Source of the DNA: Verrucomicrobia bacterium SCGC AAA164-M04
GTDB taxonomy: Bacteria > Verrucomicrobiota > Verrucomicrobiae > Verrucomicrobiales > Akkermansiaceae
DNA: 19,040 nucleotides
NCBI GenBank assembly: GCA_000383735.1
Contig: KB912126.1
Location: 1-19,040, forward strand
Reading direction: 5' to 3'
This document shows, in pieces, positions 1 through 8,287 of the stretch (its first letter is position 1; each line of letters opens with the position of its first letter). The notes below the pieces were generated by a model, which did no database searches, was not told the origin of the DNA, and was given only the letters and a program-made list of their open reading frames with translations. A program made the translations under genes and the position numbers.

Positions 1-37
1 GATTTGAGATTTCAAAATAGGAAACTATGCTACTGCG
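1..37. other. Start of window, upstream of recO
   Basis: Only 37 bases precede recO. One frame ends in TAG at 18-20 and could be the 3' end of an upstream gene, but it is too short to judge. No ribosome binding site of note. Confidence 0.3.
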
Positions 38-565
38 ATGGAAAGCGGGCGGGGAACTATCATTCGATTGACTAAGTTGACCGACACCAGCTTGATCGTG
101 CATTGGATAAGCGAAGAGGCTGGCTTAATCAAAACGGTTGCGAGGGGTGCACGCCGCCCAAGGAGTGTTTTTGCAGGTAGGCTGGATCTTTTTGTGGAAG
201 CAGATTTCGAGTGGGGAAGGAGTAAAAAGGGTGAATTACATCATCTTAAAGAAGTTTCGGTGTTGGATTTTAGGGAAGGGCTGAGGTCTAGTTATCGGGA
301 CGCCTTGGTGGCAGGATACTTTGGGCAGTTGTTGGAACTGGTTCTAGAGCTAGATCACCCGGAGCCGGGAATGTGGGATCTTCTGAGACGCGGTCTGGAG
401 CATTTGGAGACAAATGGTGCAAGCCGTCGGGCAATGTTTCACTTTGAGTGGGAGGTGGCACGGATGTTGGGACTGGGAAAAGGTGCCCACCTTGGTATTT
501 TAAAAGTCTACGGCAAGCTTCCCAATACTAGAAATCATTGTCTGGAACTTCTTGGGCAAAAGTGA
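38..565 (+). CDS. recO: DNA repair protein RecO, short form
   Basis: RecO helps load RecA onto SSB-coated single strands in the RecFOR recombination pathway. The 175-residue product opens with the OB-fold typical of RecO: GTIIRLTKLTDTSLIVHWIS at about 6-25, then the GLIKTVARGARRPRS segment at about 29-43. A helical part follows (FGQLLELVLELDHPEP, about 95-110; FEWEVARMLGLG, about 135-146). It is much shorter than the usual roughly 240 residues and has no Cys4 zinc finger. The end (KLPNTRNHCLELL) still reads like a RecO tail, so this looks like a naturally short form rather than a broken gene. The ATG at 38 is the first in frame. There is no Shine-Dalgarno sequence. The TPR gene follows after 38 bases on the same strand. 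The family call is fairly secure; function without the zinc finger is inferred. Confidence 0.85.
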   Translation: MESGRGTIIRLTKLTDTSLIVHWISEEAGLIKTVARGARRPRSVFAGRLDLFVEADFEWGRSKKGELHHLKEVSVLDFREGLRSSYRDALVAGYFGQLLELVLELDHPEPGMWDLLRRGLEHLETNGASRRAMFHFEWEVARMLGLGKGAHLGILKVYGKLPNTRNHCLELLGQK

Positions 566-603
566 GAGAAGGTTTCGTTAACTCGCTTTTCCGATATTAA
601 ATC

Positions 604-1491
604 ATGCCGACAATTTTTAAATCTTCGCTACCAAAGCTGGAAAAGCTGCTTGGCAAATCTCTTGTGGATGCTTCGCGAGATGATCTTCGGAATCTGGCCG
701 ATGATCTTGTAAGGAAGGCTAGGGCGGAACTAGAGACGGATCTCTTATCAAAACAGGATTTGGTTGAGGGGCTTGAGCTCCGAGGTCAACTACATCGCTA
801 TCTAGGAGAACTTGAAAAAGCGCGGGATGATTACGCAGATGCGCTCTCTCTCCTGGGGGAAATCCGCGATGCCGAGGAGATTGTGGGCAGGATCCGTGCC
901 GGACTAGCTGGTGTATACGATCTAGCGAGCGAGAGTTTGAAAGCAAAATCTCACTACAAAGAGGCCATCGAAACGCTCAAAGGTCTTGAGCCTCTGCCGG
1001 TGGAGGATATCGCGGAGTTGAAAAACAATCTCGCGTTCATTTATGAGTCGGAAGAGAATTATGACAGAGCTGAAACGTGTTTTTTGGATGCCTTAAAGTC
1101 CTGTTACGAAGAATTTGGATCGAATCATAAACAGACCGCAGCCTATTACAATAATGTGGGAAGTTTTTACTTCAAGCTAGGGCATGATGAACAGGCCGGT
1201 AAAATGCATGGAGAGGCGCTCAAAGCCCGAGTGATTTTGTTCGGCGAGTCACATTTTGAGTCTGCGCAGAGTTATGCAAACTTGGCTTTGGTTTTAGTAA
1301 GGAGCGGGAAGGTGGTTGAGGGCCTAGATCACTTTGAGAAAGCGCTTTGCGGGTTTGAATCAAATTTAAAGGTTTCGGGGTCTGACTATCAAATTGTAGC
1401 GGCCAATTACCGCGATGTGCTTGAATCAATGGGGGATGAAAGATCGGTGGAAGCTCTTGATCAGAGACTCGTGAAAAATAGTTTGGTTTAG
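604..1491 (+). CDS. Tetratricopeptide repeat protein
   Basis: A 295-residue soluble protein built mostly of TPR helical hairpins, which act as scaffolds for protein contacts. Units can be seen at about 54-87, 138-170, 181-213 and 223-255. The later ones carry the spacing and residues of kinesin-light-chain-like TPRs (NNLAFIYESEENYDRAE, YYNNVGSFYFKLGHDEQAG, YANLALVLVRSGK). No signal peptide, membrane segment or catalytic domain is visible, so the partner and role are unknown. It lies 38 bases after recO and may be cotranscribed with it. Its TAG stop overlaps the TAA stop of the convergent gene by four bases at 1488-1491. The ATG at 604 has no Shine-Dalgarno sequence. Confidence 0.8.
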   Translation: MPTIFKSSLPKLEKLLGKSLVDASRDDLRNLADDLVRKARAELETDLLSKQDLVEGLELRGQLHRYLGELEKARDDYADALSLLGEIRDAEEIVGRIRAGLAGVYDLASESLKAKSHYKEAIETLKGLEPLPVEDIAELKNNLAFIYESEENYDRAETCFLDALKSCYEEFGSNHKQTAAYYNNVGSFYFKLGHDEQAGKMHGEALKARVILFGESHFESAQSYANLALVLVRSGKVVEGLDHFEKALCGFESNLKVSGSDYQIVAANYRDVLESMGDERSVEALDQRLVKNSLV

Positions 1492-2273
1492 TTCCTGCTT
1501 GAAACTTTAGTTGGCCATTTCTGGCCGGTGAGCCAGCCGTGGATGACTTCGGGACTTCGAGTTAGATTGCCAATTACTCGATAGTTAGAGCGTTGGAGGC
1601 TGAGGGCTTCTTTGCGGTTCTCATCGACTACGCAAAAGGGGCGAGCTCCTGAGGAATGGATAAAGCGAATGTCCCCGGTCTTTGGAATAACAACAAAAGC
1701 GACATGGTTGTCGAGGCCGACAATGTGGACGCCCGGGCCACGTTCTATAGCCTGGTCGACGAAGGTGTCGTAGTCCTGCCCGACACGAATCGTCATCATC
1801 TTTTTCGATATGAAGGTCTCGATAATTTGTTGTGAAGGCTGCTGTGCGAGTCGGATACGCTCAACGCCAAATCCGGCATCGCGAAGGATAGTGGAAACAA
1901 AATATCCACAGGCTATCTTTCCTGACCCCGGAGTTTGGCAGATACCATTGAAATCCCAAGGCGTTCCAAGCCAGCAGTTCATCATGGAAGGAAGTGTTTG
2001 TTCAAGAGTGCGTTGGCTTTCAGTGACTACATCTGAAATCTCTCGTGCGGTGCGGGCTCGTGAATATTTTTTGGAAAGATTGAGCCTTTTCTCCGCAAGC
2101 TCGGAGATTAGCTTCTGGTAGCGCTTTGGGTCAGGTTCGGAAATTTCCTTGGAAAGAATCTGATTGGCTATCTTTTTCTGATAAAAATTAACAAGTAAAT
2201 CGCGGTAATTCCACCCTGCGTAGGCGCTGCCTGCGAGAATAAGAAGAATGAAAAGCCGCCGCAGTTTTTTCAT
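1488..2273 (-). CDS. Membrane-anchored NlpC/P60-like cysteine hydrolase candidate
   Basis: A 261-residue protein with a lysine/arginine start and a hydrophobic stretch at 6-19, so an exported or inner-membrane-anchored protein. A charged helical stalk follows (about 30-95). The core holds GTPWDFNG (103-110), KIACGYFVSTILRDAGF (119-135) and DNHVAFVV (188-195), with FIHSSG near 204-209. The order Cys122, His190, His206 matches the Cys-His-polar arrangement of NlpC/P60-like papain-fold enzymes, which often cut peptidoglycan cross-peptides. This is motif reading only; substrate and activity are inferred, and amidase or transglutaminase-like relatives are possible. It ends in a four-base convergent overlap with the TPR gene. 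The TonB-dependent receptor gene lies just upstream on the same strand, 34 bases away, so they may share a transcript. Confidence 0.6.
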   Translation of the reverse strand: MKKLRRLFILLILAGSAYAGWNYRDLLVNFYQKKIANQILSKEISEPDPKRYQKLISELAEKRLNLSKKYSRARTAREISDVVTESQRTLEQTLPSMMNCWLGTPWDFNGICQTPGSGKIACGYFVSTILRDAGFGVERIRLAQQPSQQIIETFISKKMMTIRVGQDYDTFVDQAIERGPGVHIVGLDNHVAFVVIPKTGDIRFIHSSGARPFCVVDENRKEALSLQRSNYRVIGNLTRSPEVIHGWLTGQKWPTKVSSRN

Positions 2274-2307
2274 CAGAGTCTGAAGATCTTAAATAAAGCC
2301 AAAGAGT

Positions 2308-4332
2308 TCACCACTCAAACTTTATGGAAAGGGTGGCATTACGGCCGGGCATATTTTGGCCAGATCCATGGATTCGGTATACTTCGTTGGTAAGGTTTTC
2401 GAGCGCGAAATTGAGCTGGAGAACTTCGGATGTTTGCCACCCAGCATGAAGTGAAGCAACGACATAACTAGGAGTGCCACCGACCGGAATGCGCTGGGTA
2501 TCGTTGGCGGCGAGTTTTGAAAGGTTATCCTGACGAGAGGCAGCTTCGATCCGTCCCGAGATCCAATATTGGTCGGAAGAGGCGGTCCAACGGAGGTCTA
2601 GAGCGCCGTTGAGAGGGTTGAGGCGGCGAATAGTGTCGGTGATGCCACATATTTTCTGCTCACCATTCTGCCATGAGGCATGCGCGAGGAGGCGCCACTG
2701 GGGGTGGAGATTCCAGATGGCTTGACTTTCAAAACCATAGACGAAGCCTTCAGATCCATTGGTAGTGGCGAGCCCCCCCATACCGTCGTTGATTCGAATG
2801 ATGCCGTTGTTGATAAATGTGTAGTATCCGGAGAGTTCAAGGGAAAATTCAGAGTTGTTGAAGCGGGTGCCAAATTCACTTGTGAGGTATTTCTCTGGGT
2901 CAACGTCGGGCGAACCATTTTCGTCTAGTCCGTTGAGGGAGAATTGTCGGCCGGTTAAATCGTCGAGATTGGGGGCGCGGAACGCTTGGGAAGCTCCACC
3001 AAAAATCGTCCAGAAATCATCAAGTTCATACTGTCCACGGAGAGAGAGAGAGAGGTTGTCCCAGGAACCGTCACCGATTTGATCGACAATTGCTCCGTCT
3101 GGGCGATAACCGTCCCATTGGGCTTGGATATAGGTGAAACGTGCTCCGGTATCGTAAGTGAAGCGTTGACCGATAGCGCCCGTGTAATTCGTAAAGACGC
3201 CGATGGATTCATAAGTTGAGTCATCGGCGATAGGTCGATTTGAGGGGCGGGGAGTGCTATTACGGAACCCCTGAGAATCGATCTGGTCGTGAAAGTAATC
3301 AGCGCCCCAAACAGTATCTCCAGTCCCAGCCACTAGGCTTAAACCAAAGGTATCGATATCGAGGATACGAGTATCGGAACGGCCGGATTCTCTGACGCGA
3401 AATTCAGAATCCTGGGTGCGCTGGAAAGAGATGGTGGCTTGATAGCGGTCGATCCAGGAAGAGTTGGCATTGGTTTCTTCGAATCGGAGATAGGTGAGTG
3501 AGCGTTCTTGATCGTAATCGCGGCTGAGGTCGGTGCCGGCGGTTGTGAAAGAGCTTCCTTGAGTCCAGCCCGGATTGTGGATGGTATTGTGCCAGCGGGA
3601 TAGATCGTCCTGGTCTAGATGGAAGTGGGCAAGGGTGAGAGTCTGAGACGGGGTTAAGGCATATTCGAGCTTCAAGTCATGGCTGAGTTGGGAATAACCG
3701 GTACCGCGCATCGTGCCGAGACCTGAGTCACGAATGTCACCAATGTCGCTCGCGGAGTATCCCAGCATGATGCCCCATTTTTCGCCGACACCAAAGCGCT
3801 GCTCTATGCGGCCAAGGTGGGATTTGGAATTTGTGTCGAAGCGGTAATAAGTAGCTCCACCGGAGAAGGGCCCATTTTCTTGCCGAAAGTTAGAGGACTT
3901 GGAAAAGGTGTTTACGGTGCCGCCAATGGCGTCTGAGCCAAAGAGCACCGAACCTTGCGATTTGATAAGTTCTAGGCGATCGATGGCTTGCGCGTCGAGG
4001 GTGTTCCAATACTGAACTGGGCCGTTACGCCAAGTCGAATTATTGAGTCGAATACCATCTTGGAGGAGAAGGTTTTGGCGTCCGGTGAAACCACGAATGT
4101 AAGGTGATCCATGACCGGGCGTGGTCTGTTGGACGAGAACCCCAGGAGTATTTAGAAAAGCTTGGGGTAGAGTGCGGGTGGCGTTTTCGAGTAGGTCTTT
4201 GGCGGTGAGGATATCTAGAGTATAGGGAACCTCTCCGATTTCTTTCGTGGTCCGATTTGCGGTGACGACGATCTCGGGGAGGATTTCTTGTGCGATGACT
4301 GAGATTGGAAAAAGAAGAAGAATAGCTCTCAT
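2308..4332 (-). CDS. TonB-dependent outer-membrane receptor
   Basis: A 674-residue energy-coupled outer-membrane transporter. A short signal peptide covers about 1-14 (ending VIAQ). A TonB-box-like PEIVVTA follows at 19-25. The plug domain has LPQAFLNTPGVLVQQ (about 55-69), the conserved SPYIRGF (76-82), QDGIRLN (91-97) and VLFGSDAIGGTVN (129-141). The rest is a beta-barrel rich in aromatic, Ser/Thr and Asn residues, ending LSIKFEW, where Trp replaces the more usual final Phe. The plug motifs resemble the BtuB/siderophore class, but the substrate cannot be told from sequence: no cobalamin riboswitch, Fur box or uptake genes are nearby. A terminator of the gene upstream ends 42 bases before the start, so this gene should have its own promoter within 4333-4374. 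No Shine-Dalgarno is present. Confidence 0.92.
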   Translation of the reverse strand: MRAILLLFPISVIAQEILPEIVVTANRTTKEIGEVPYTLDILTAKDLLENATRTLPQAFLNTPGVLVQQTTPGHGSPYIRGFTGRQNLLLQDGIRLNNSTWRNGPVQYWNTLDAQAIDRLELIKSQGSVLFGSDAIGGTVNTFSKSSNFRQENGPFSGGATYYRFDTNSKSHLGRIEQRFGVGEKWGIMLGYSASDIGDIRDSGLGTMRGTGYSQLSHDLKLEYALTPSQTLTLAHFHLDQDDLSRWHNTIHNPGWTQGSSFTTAGTDLSRDYDQERSLTYLRFEETNANSSWIDRYQATISFQRTQDSEFRVRESGRSDTRILDIDTFGLSLVAGTGDTVWGADYFHDQIDSQGFRNSTPRPSNRPIADDSTYESIGVFTNYTGAIGQRFTYDTGARFTYIQAQWDGYRPDGAIVDQIGDGSWDNLSLSLRGQYELDDFWTIFGGASQAFRAPNLDDLTGRQFSLNGLDENGSPDVDPEKYLTSEFGTRFNNSEFSLELSGYYTFINNGIIRINDGMGGLATTNGSEGFVYGFESQAIWNLHPQWRLLAHASWQNGEQKICGITDTIRRLNPLNGALDLRWTASSDQYWISGRIEAASRQDNLSKLAANDTQRIPVGGTPSYVVASLHAGWQTSEVLQLNFALENLTNEVYRIHGSGQNMPGRNATLSIKFEW

Positions 4333-4374
4333 GAAGACGGTCTGAAAACGTTCTTAGTAAAGGGAATCTTAGAC

Positions 4375-4411
4375 AAAAACCCGCGATGGCGATTTGCCTT
4401 GCGGGTTTTTT
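4375..4411 (-). terminator. Rho-independent terminator after the KH gene
   Basis: A ten-base inverted repeat (4375-4384 pairs with 4401-4410) gives a CCCGC/GCGGG core flanked by A and T runs. An inner GGC/GCC pair (4388-4390 with 4396-4398) extends the stem. On the minus strand the stem is followed by a U run, and it begins 25 bases past the KH-gene stop. The symmetric A/T flanks could let it work in both directions, but no + strand gene feeds into it. Confidence 0.85.
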
Positions 4412-4435
4412 GAAAAGGTCGATCGGGAAGGGGTT

Positions 4436-4741
4436 TTACTCCATAGCTTTTGCTTCTAAAGCGGCTGTATATTGACGCTCTTCCTCGTGGGAATGAATGC
4501 GGAGGTTAACCTTAACTCCCTCACGCTCGGCGGCGGCCTTGGCTAGGCTACGAATGGTGGATGCAGTGAAACCTTGACGTCCGATCAAGGTTGCTACGTC
4601 TGGTTGGCTGAGGACAAGTCGGAAATTCACTCGATTATCACCCGATTGTCCGATGCGGAGTTCGGCCAGTTTGGGGTCTTTGATAAACTGGAGAGCGATG
4701 TATTGGATGAAATCCTTAAGTTGGGCGGTGATTGTTTCCAT
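4436..4741 (-). CDS. KH-domain RNA-binding protein, KhpA-like
   Basis: A 101-residue cytoplasmic protein with a single type II KH fold. The nucleic-acid-binding GxxG loop is GRQG at 54-57, inside LIGRQGFTASTIRSLAKAA (52-70), which matches KhpA/YlqC-type proteins. The second strand is VKVNLRI (76-82). It is longer than the usual 75-85 residues, with an acidic tail (HEEERQYTAALEAKAME). KhpA proteins bind RNA broadly and in some bacteria pair with KhpB. Homologues often sit in the ffh-rpsP-khpA-rimM-trmD neighbourhood; here ffh lies upstream on the same strand with the DUF481 gene between them, and rpsP, rimM and trmD are not in the window. It has its own terminator (4375-4411). Confidence 0.82.
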   Translation of the reverse strand: METITAQLKDFIQYIALQFIKDPKLAELRIGQSGDNRVNFRLVLSQPDVATLIGRQGFTASTIRSLAKAAAEREGVKVNLRIHSHEEERQYTAALEAKAME

Positions 4742-5025
4742 GACGTAAAGTTGGTTCGGAGTGTGGCGGGAGTAGGAGGGATTGAGAAGGAATATTTATG
4801 GGGAGGAAAATCAATCTATCGGAATTGGGATTTCCAGCGGATTTAAATCTTTAAAACAGGCGTGTTTTGAACTTGCGCAAAAATGGCCGGACGCTTGAAA
4901 TGGCAGGGGAGTCTAAGAGATTAGCCACTATTTTAAGATTGTTTACATCTTTCCGAGGACGTTGTGTCTCTCCGACGATAAAAAAGTTATGGGGGTAATA
5001 AAAGTAGGGTGGGAGAAAGAAGTGA
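4742..5025. other. Longest intergenic stretch, no gene seen
   Basis: These 284 bases lie downstream of the DUF481 gene and upstream of the KH gene, both on the minus strand. The promoter of the KH gene is expected here, but I cannot fix -35/-10 boxes with confidence. A small A/T-rich hairpin (4853-4858 with 4863-4868, loop GGCG) is the only inverted repeat noted. I see no clear U-tailed terminator for the DUF481 gene. An open frame on the + strand across 4574-4846 is antisense to the KH gene and is not credible. Confidence 0.5.
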
Positions 5026-6510
5026 TTAGAATTTTAAAGCAATTCCAGTGGTGAGGGTGGAATCCGTGGATTTTCGTGTTGCAGCAGGGGTGTTGTCTTT
5101 GGTCAAAGCCCAAGCGATGCGCCAAGCAAGATTCGGAGTGATGTTCGTGTCGAGCTTTGCGCGGGCTGAAAAAATGTAATTCTGGCGGTCGGACGGGTCA
5201 AAAACCCCAGTGATATGCTGACTGAAGTTGAGGTTTTCACTAATCTGCCAAGTGAAATTTTGAGCCGCCGTGACTGTAAAGAAATCTTCGGTCAAACCAC
5301 CAATTTTCTCAAATATCATGCTAGGCCCGGCTTCTACGCTAAGGGTGATATCGTTCTGTTTAAGGAAGTAGTATCCTGCTGTTGCGCTCGGGGTGAATCG
5401 ATAGGAAACGTCAGCGATGTCGTCGCGGAAGTATCCGAGGCTCCCTCCGAGGAAGTGGGTTTCATTAAAAACTCGGTTGTGTTGGATGTTAGTGCGGAGC
5501 GAGTCGGCGCTGTTATCACCGCCGTTCTCGGAAAAATTGTAGGTGAGGGATAGGAATGTCTCATCGTTTTTTTTTCGGTATGCACTATCGACTGAGGTTC
5601 CGAGAAAGAGGCTGTCAGAGTTTCCTTTGGCAAGAGAGTGACTAAGGGCGGCAGTAGTAGTCCACCCCTTCTTGATCTCTCTTGGTTTTTTGTCTTTTGG
5701 TTTTAAGGTCATACGGTCCGGTTTGGTCGACTTCTTAAATCCTCCCGACGAGTAAGAGAGACCGGTTAGAAGAAGAATATCAGACTTATCTTGGCTGCCG
5801 GCCGGAGTGCTATCGTATTGATAGCGAAGAGCTGTACGAAGCGACCAATCTTCGGTCAGGAGGATTTGGATTCCTGCTTCAGCGATGAAGAGAGTATCGC
5901 CGAGGTCAGAGGCCTTAGGGGTCAAGATAGTTGACTGCCAGATCTTCAGTTCCTTGTTGAATTTGTGCTCAAAATTTTGAGCTAGTCTGAGTGAAAAATA
6001 ATCGGACCTCAATTTGTCTTGGTTTTCCCAAGTGTAACCGGGGCCGGTTTCGAGTGAGAGCTTGGTCTTATCGTTTTTAAAAAAGTAGTAGCCGAGTGTG
6101 ACTCCAGTATCGAAGCGGTAGTCAAGGTCGGCGATTTCGTTGTTGAGAAATGAGCTGAAGGTTCCAATGAACCATTGATTGCCAATGAGGTGATTGTATT
6201 GGCTGAAAATTCGGAGGCTGTTGGTGGTAGCGGTGCCGTTGTTTTCCGAGTAAAAAAAATCGGCGCCAAGGTGCCCTTCGTTTTGGTCTTTTTTATAAGT
6301 GGCAAGTGCCTGAAGTCCGTAGTTGTTACTGTTAGTATTTCCTTGAGCAAGTCCAATGCTAGCCGCTCCGGTGATTTCCCAAAGCGGGTCCTTTTTTGTG
6401 TCCGTTACGGTCAGCGCACTCAAGAAGTCACCGGCAGAATATGTCTCTGATGCTGGAAGAGGGAGTAGCAAAAAGATTGAAAGACGTAATAGTAAGTAAG
6501 TGGTCTTCAT
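5026..6510 (-). CDS. Tandem DUF481 (YdiY-like) outer-membrane barrel protein
   Basis: A 494-residue exported protein: signal peptide about 1-20 (SIFLLLPLPASETYS region), then two copies of a DUF481-type beta-barrel domain at about 44-257 and 283-494. The copies align over much of their length, for example IADLDYRFDTGVTLGYYF (126-143) with IADVSYRFTPSATAGYYF (365-382), and LSLETGP (151-157) with LSVEAGP (390-396). A lysine-rich linker (about 258-282) joins them. The C-terminus ends in Phe, as barrel proteins usually do. DUF481 proteins are called salt-induced outer-membrane proteins, but their function is not settled. Most have one domain, so the doubling is unusual. The gene stands alone between ffh and the KH gene. 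No Shine-Dalgarno precedes the ATG. Confidence 0.88.
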   Translation of the reverse strand: MKTTYLLLRLSIFLLLPLPASETYSAGDFLSALTVTDTKKDPLWEITGAASIGLAQGNTNSNNYGLQALATYKKDQNEGHLGADFFYSENNGTATTNSLRIFSQYNHLIGNQWFIGTFSSFLNNEIADLDYRFDTGVTLGYYFFKNDKTKLSLETGPGYTWENQDKLRSDYFSLRLAQNFEHKFNKELKIWQSTILTPKASDLGDTLFIAEAGIQILLTEDWSLRTALRYQYDSTPAGSQDKSDILLLTGLSYSSGGFKKSTKPDRMTLKPKDKKPREIKKGWTTTAALSHSLAKGNSDSLFLGTSVDSAYRKKNDETFLSLTYNFSENGGDNSADSLRTNIQHNRVFNETHFLGGSLGYFRDDIADVSYRFTPSATAGYYFLKQNDITLSVEAGPSMIFEKIGGLTEDFFTVTAAQNFTWQISENLNFSQHITGVFDPSDRQNYIFSARAKLDTNITPNLAWRIAWALTKDNTPAATRKSTDSTLTTGIALKF

Positions 6511-6657
6511 TGATTTAAATGGGTAGCGAGCTTTTCCTAGTGGGCCGAAACTAGATAGAGCCGTCGTAGTCGAGGTGATCCATTGTCACCGAAAATATCG
6601 CCTTGTGAGAAGCTGGTAACGAGAAAGATTTTTTTAAAGAATTGCAGACTATTTGAG

Positions 6658-6687
6658 GCCCACAAAACAAGCGACATCATTGTGGGC
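6658..6687 (-). terminator. Hairpin after ffh, possible terminator
   Basis: A perfect eight-base inverted repeat, GCCCACAA (6658-6665) with TTGTGGGC (6680-6687), with a 14-base loop, sits 30 bases past the ffh stop. The minus strand has no immediate U run after it; a run of Us comes only about 20 bases later. It may be a weak terminator or an mRNA 3'-end stabiliser. Confidence 0.45.
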
Positions 6688-6716
6688 GCGCTTTAGATGG
6701 GTCTCTGTTTCTCAGT

Positions 6717-8162
6717 CTAGCGTTTCTTTTTGCCACCGCCTCCAAGAAGATCTTCAAGGCCGCCCATGTCATTCATGTTAGGCATTCCTCCACCTTTACC
6801 TCCCATAAGCCCTCCGAGGCCACCAGCTCCAGCGCCACCCATGCCACCTAATTGTTTCATCATGTCCTTCATTTTCCCTTTGGACTTCATCATTTTTTGC
6901 ATCTGGCCGAACTGCTTCAGGAGCTGGTTGACTTGTAAAATAGTGGTGCCAGATCCTTTGGCAATACGCTTACGGTGGGGCGCTTTGATAAAGATAGGGC
7001 GAGAGCGTTCACGCTTAGTCATTGAGAGAACGATGGCTTCCATTTGCTTGATTCGCTTGTCGTCGAGGGCGCCGGTGGGAAGTTGTTTTTTAATCTGCCG
7101 GAAGCCAGGAAGCATTCCGAGGATACCATCGAGGGGGCCGAGGCTCTGAATCATTTTCATCTGCTCGAGGAAGTCGTTGAAGTCGAATTTCCCGGACTGC
7201 ATCCGCTTGGCGGCTGACATCGCTTTTTTCTCGTCAATCTTCTCTGAGACCTGCTCAACCATTGAGACCACATCACCCATGCCGAGGATTCTGTCGGCCA
7301 TACGGTTGGGGTGGAACTCGGCGAGGTTCTCCATTTTTTCGCCTTCTCCTATATATTTGATGGGTTTGCCGGTGACGGCGCGCATGGAAAGGGCGGCGCC
7401 TCCTCGGGCGTCACCATCCAATTTTGTCAAAATGAGACCCGTGATTCCGATTTCCCTATCGAATGTCTGGGCGACAGAAACAGCTTGCTGACCGGTTGCG
7501 GAGTCAGCAACTAGAAGTGTTTCACCCGGGGAAAGAAACTTGTGAAGAGCCTTGAGCTCATCGAGCAGATTGGTGTCTAACTCTTGGCGGCCGGCGGTGT
7601 CAAAAATAACGACGGTGCCATTTTGTTCCTTAGTCCATTTGATAGCGCGTTTGGCTGTCTTGACGAGATTGGTTTCGCCTGGATCGGGAGTAAATACGGG
7701 AACATCGACTTGTTCGGCAAGCTTCGCGAGTTGGTCGATCGCTGCGGGACGATAAAGATCAAGTGCAACAAGGAGGGGGCGCCGGCCTTCTTTTTTGAGG
7801 CGAAGTGCTAGTTTGGCGGCTGTCGTAGTTTTTCCAGCGCCGTTAAGACCGCAAAGAAGGACGTATCCGGGAGGGTTAAGATTGATGGGGGCTTGATCGC
7901 CGCCAAGGAGTTCGGTGAGTTCGTCCTGGAAGATCTTAACGATCTGTTCACCCGGTTTGATCGATTTCAGGACGTCTGCGCCTTGGGCTTTTTCCTTAAC
8001 GTTAGCGATGAAATCTTTGACGACTCCGAGCTCAACGTCGGCTTCTAGGAGGGCGAGACGAACCTCCCGGAGGGAGTCGGCTATGTTCTTTTCGGAGATT
8101 TTTCCGACACCCCGGAGGTTCCGGAAGGTTTTGTCGAGGTTGTCAGCGAGGTTTGAAAACAT
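6717..8162 (-). CDS. ffh: Signal recognition particle GTPase Ffh (SRP54)
   Basis: Ffh binds 4.5S RNA and the signal sequences of nascent chains and delivers ribosomes to FtsY at the inner membrane. The 481-residue protein has an N helical domain (1-90), a G domain with GLNGAGKT (105-112), DTAGR (188-192) and TKLDG (246-250), and the GEGEKMENLAEFHPNRM closing segment (272-288). The methionine-rich M domain has RMQSGKFDFNDF (320-331) and the RNA-binding RKRIAKGSGTT (398-407) with many Met residues at 421-436. The tail (about 439-477) is a Gly/Met-rich low-complexity stretch ending in Lys/Arg. All catalytic motifs are intact. No SRP RNA gene was seen nearby. The promoter should lie in the 125-base divergent gap shared with the NIPSNAP gene. 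Confidence 0.97.
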   Translation of the reverse strand: MFSNLADNLDKTFRNLRGVGKISEKNIADSLREVRLALLEADVELGVVKDFIANVKEKAQGADVLKSIKPGEQIVKIFQDELTELLGGDQAPINLNPPGYVLLCGLNGAGKTTTAAKLALRLKKEGRRPLLVALDLYRPAAIDQLAKLAEQVDVPVFTPDPGETNLVKTAKRAIKWTKEQNGTVVIFDTAGRQELDTNLLDELKALHKFLSPGETLLVADSATGQQAVSVAQTFDREIGITGLILTKLDGDARGGAALSMRAVTGKPIKYIGEGEKMENLAEFHPNRMADRILGMGDVVSMVEQVSEKIDEKKAMSAAKRMQSGKFDFNDFLEQMKMIQSLGPLDGILGMLPGFRQIKKQLPTGALDDKRIKQMEAIVLSMTKRERSRPIFIKAPHRKRIAKGSGTTILQVNQLLKQFGQMQKMMKSKGKMKDMMKQLGGMGGAGAGGLGGLMGGKGGGMPNMNDMGGLEDLLGGGGKKKR

Positions 8163-8287
8163 GTGGGGACCATAGTCAGTGGGACAGGGACTGCAATACT
8201 AAGGCTGAAGGAATCAGAGACTTTAATAGGTATGGCGTAAATGAGGGAGCTTGTGAAATTCATGCGGATCGGTAGGCTTTCACCGAC
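8163..8287. promoter_or_regulatory. Divergent promoter region of ffh and the NIPSNAP gene
   Basis: These 125 bases separate two divergent starts, so both promoters must lie here or in the flanking coding sequence. I cannot assign boxes with confidence. A small inverted repeat (TCGGT 8269-8273, ACCGA 8282-8286) abuts the NIPSNAP start codon. Confidence 0.5.

Noticed and set aside
2598..3224. Several open frames on both strands inside the receptor gene
   Set aside because: All are shadows of the TonB-dependent receptor, which has full-length family motifs.
4333..4374. Cobalamin riboswitch before the TonB-dependent receptor
   Set aside because: Only 42 bases separate the start from an upstream terminator, too few for a riboswitch, and no B12-box was seen.
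6730..7149. Proline-rich + strand frame
   Set aside because: It is antisense to the Gly/Met-rich tail and M domain of ffh.
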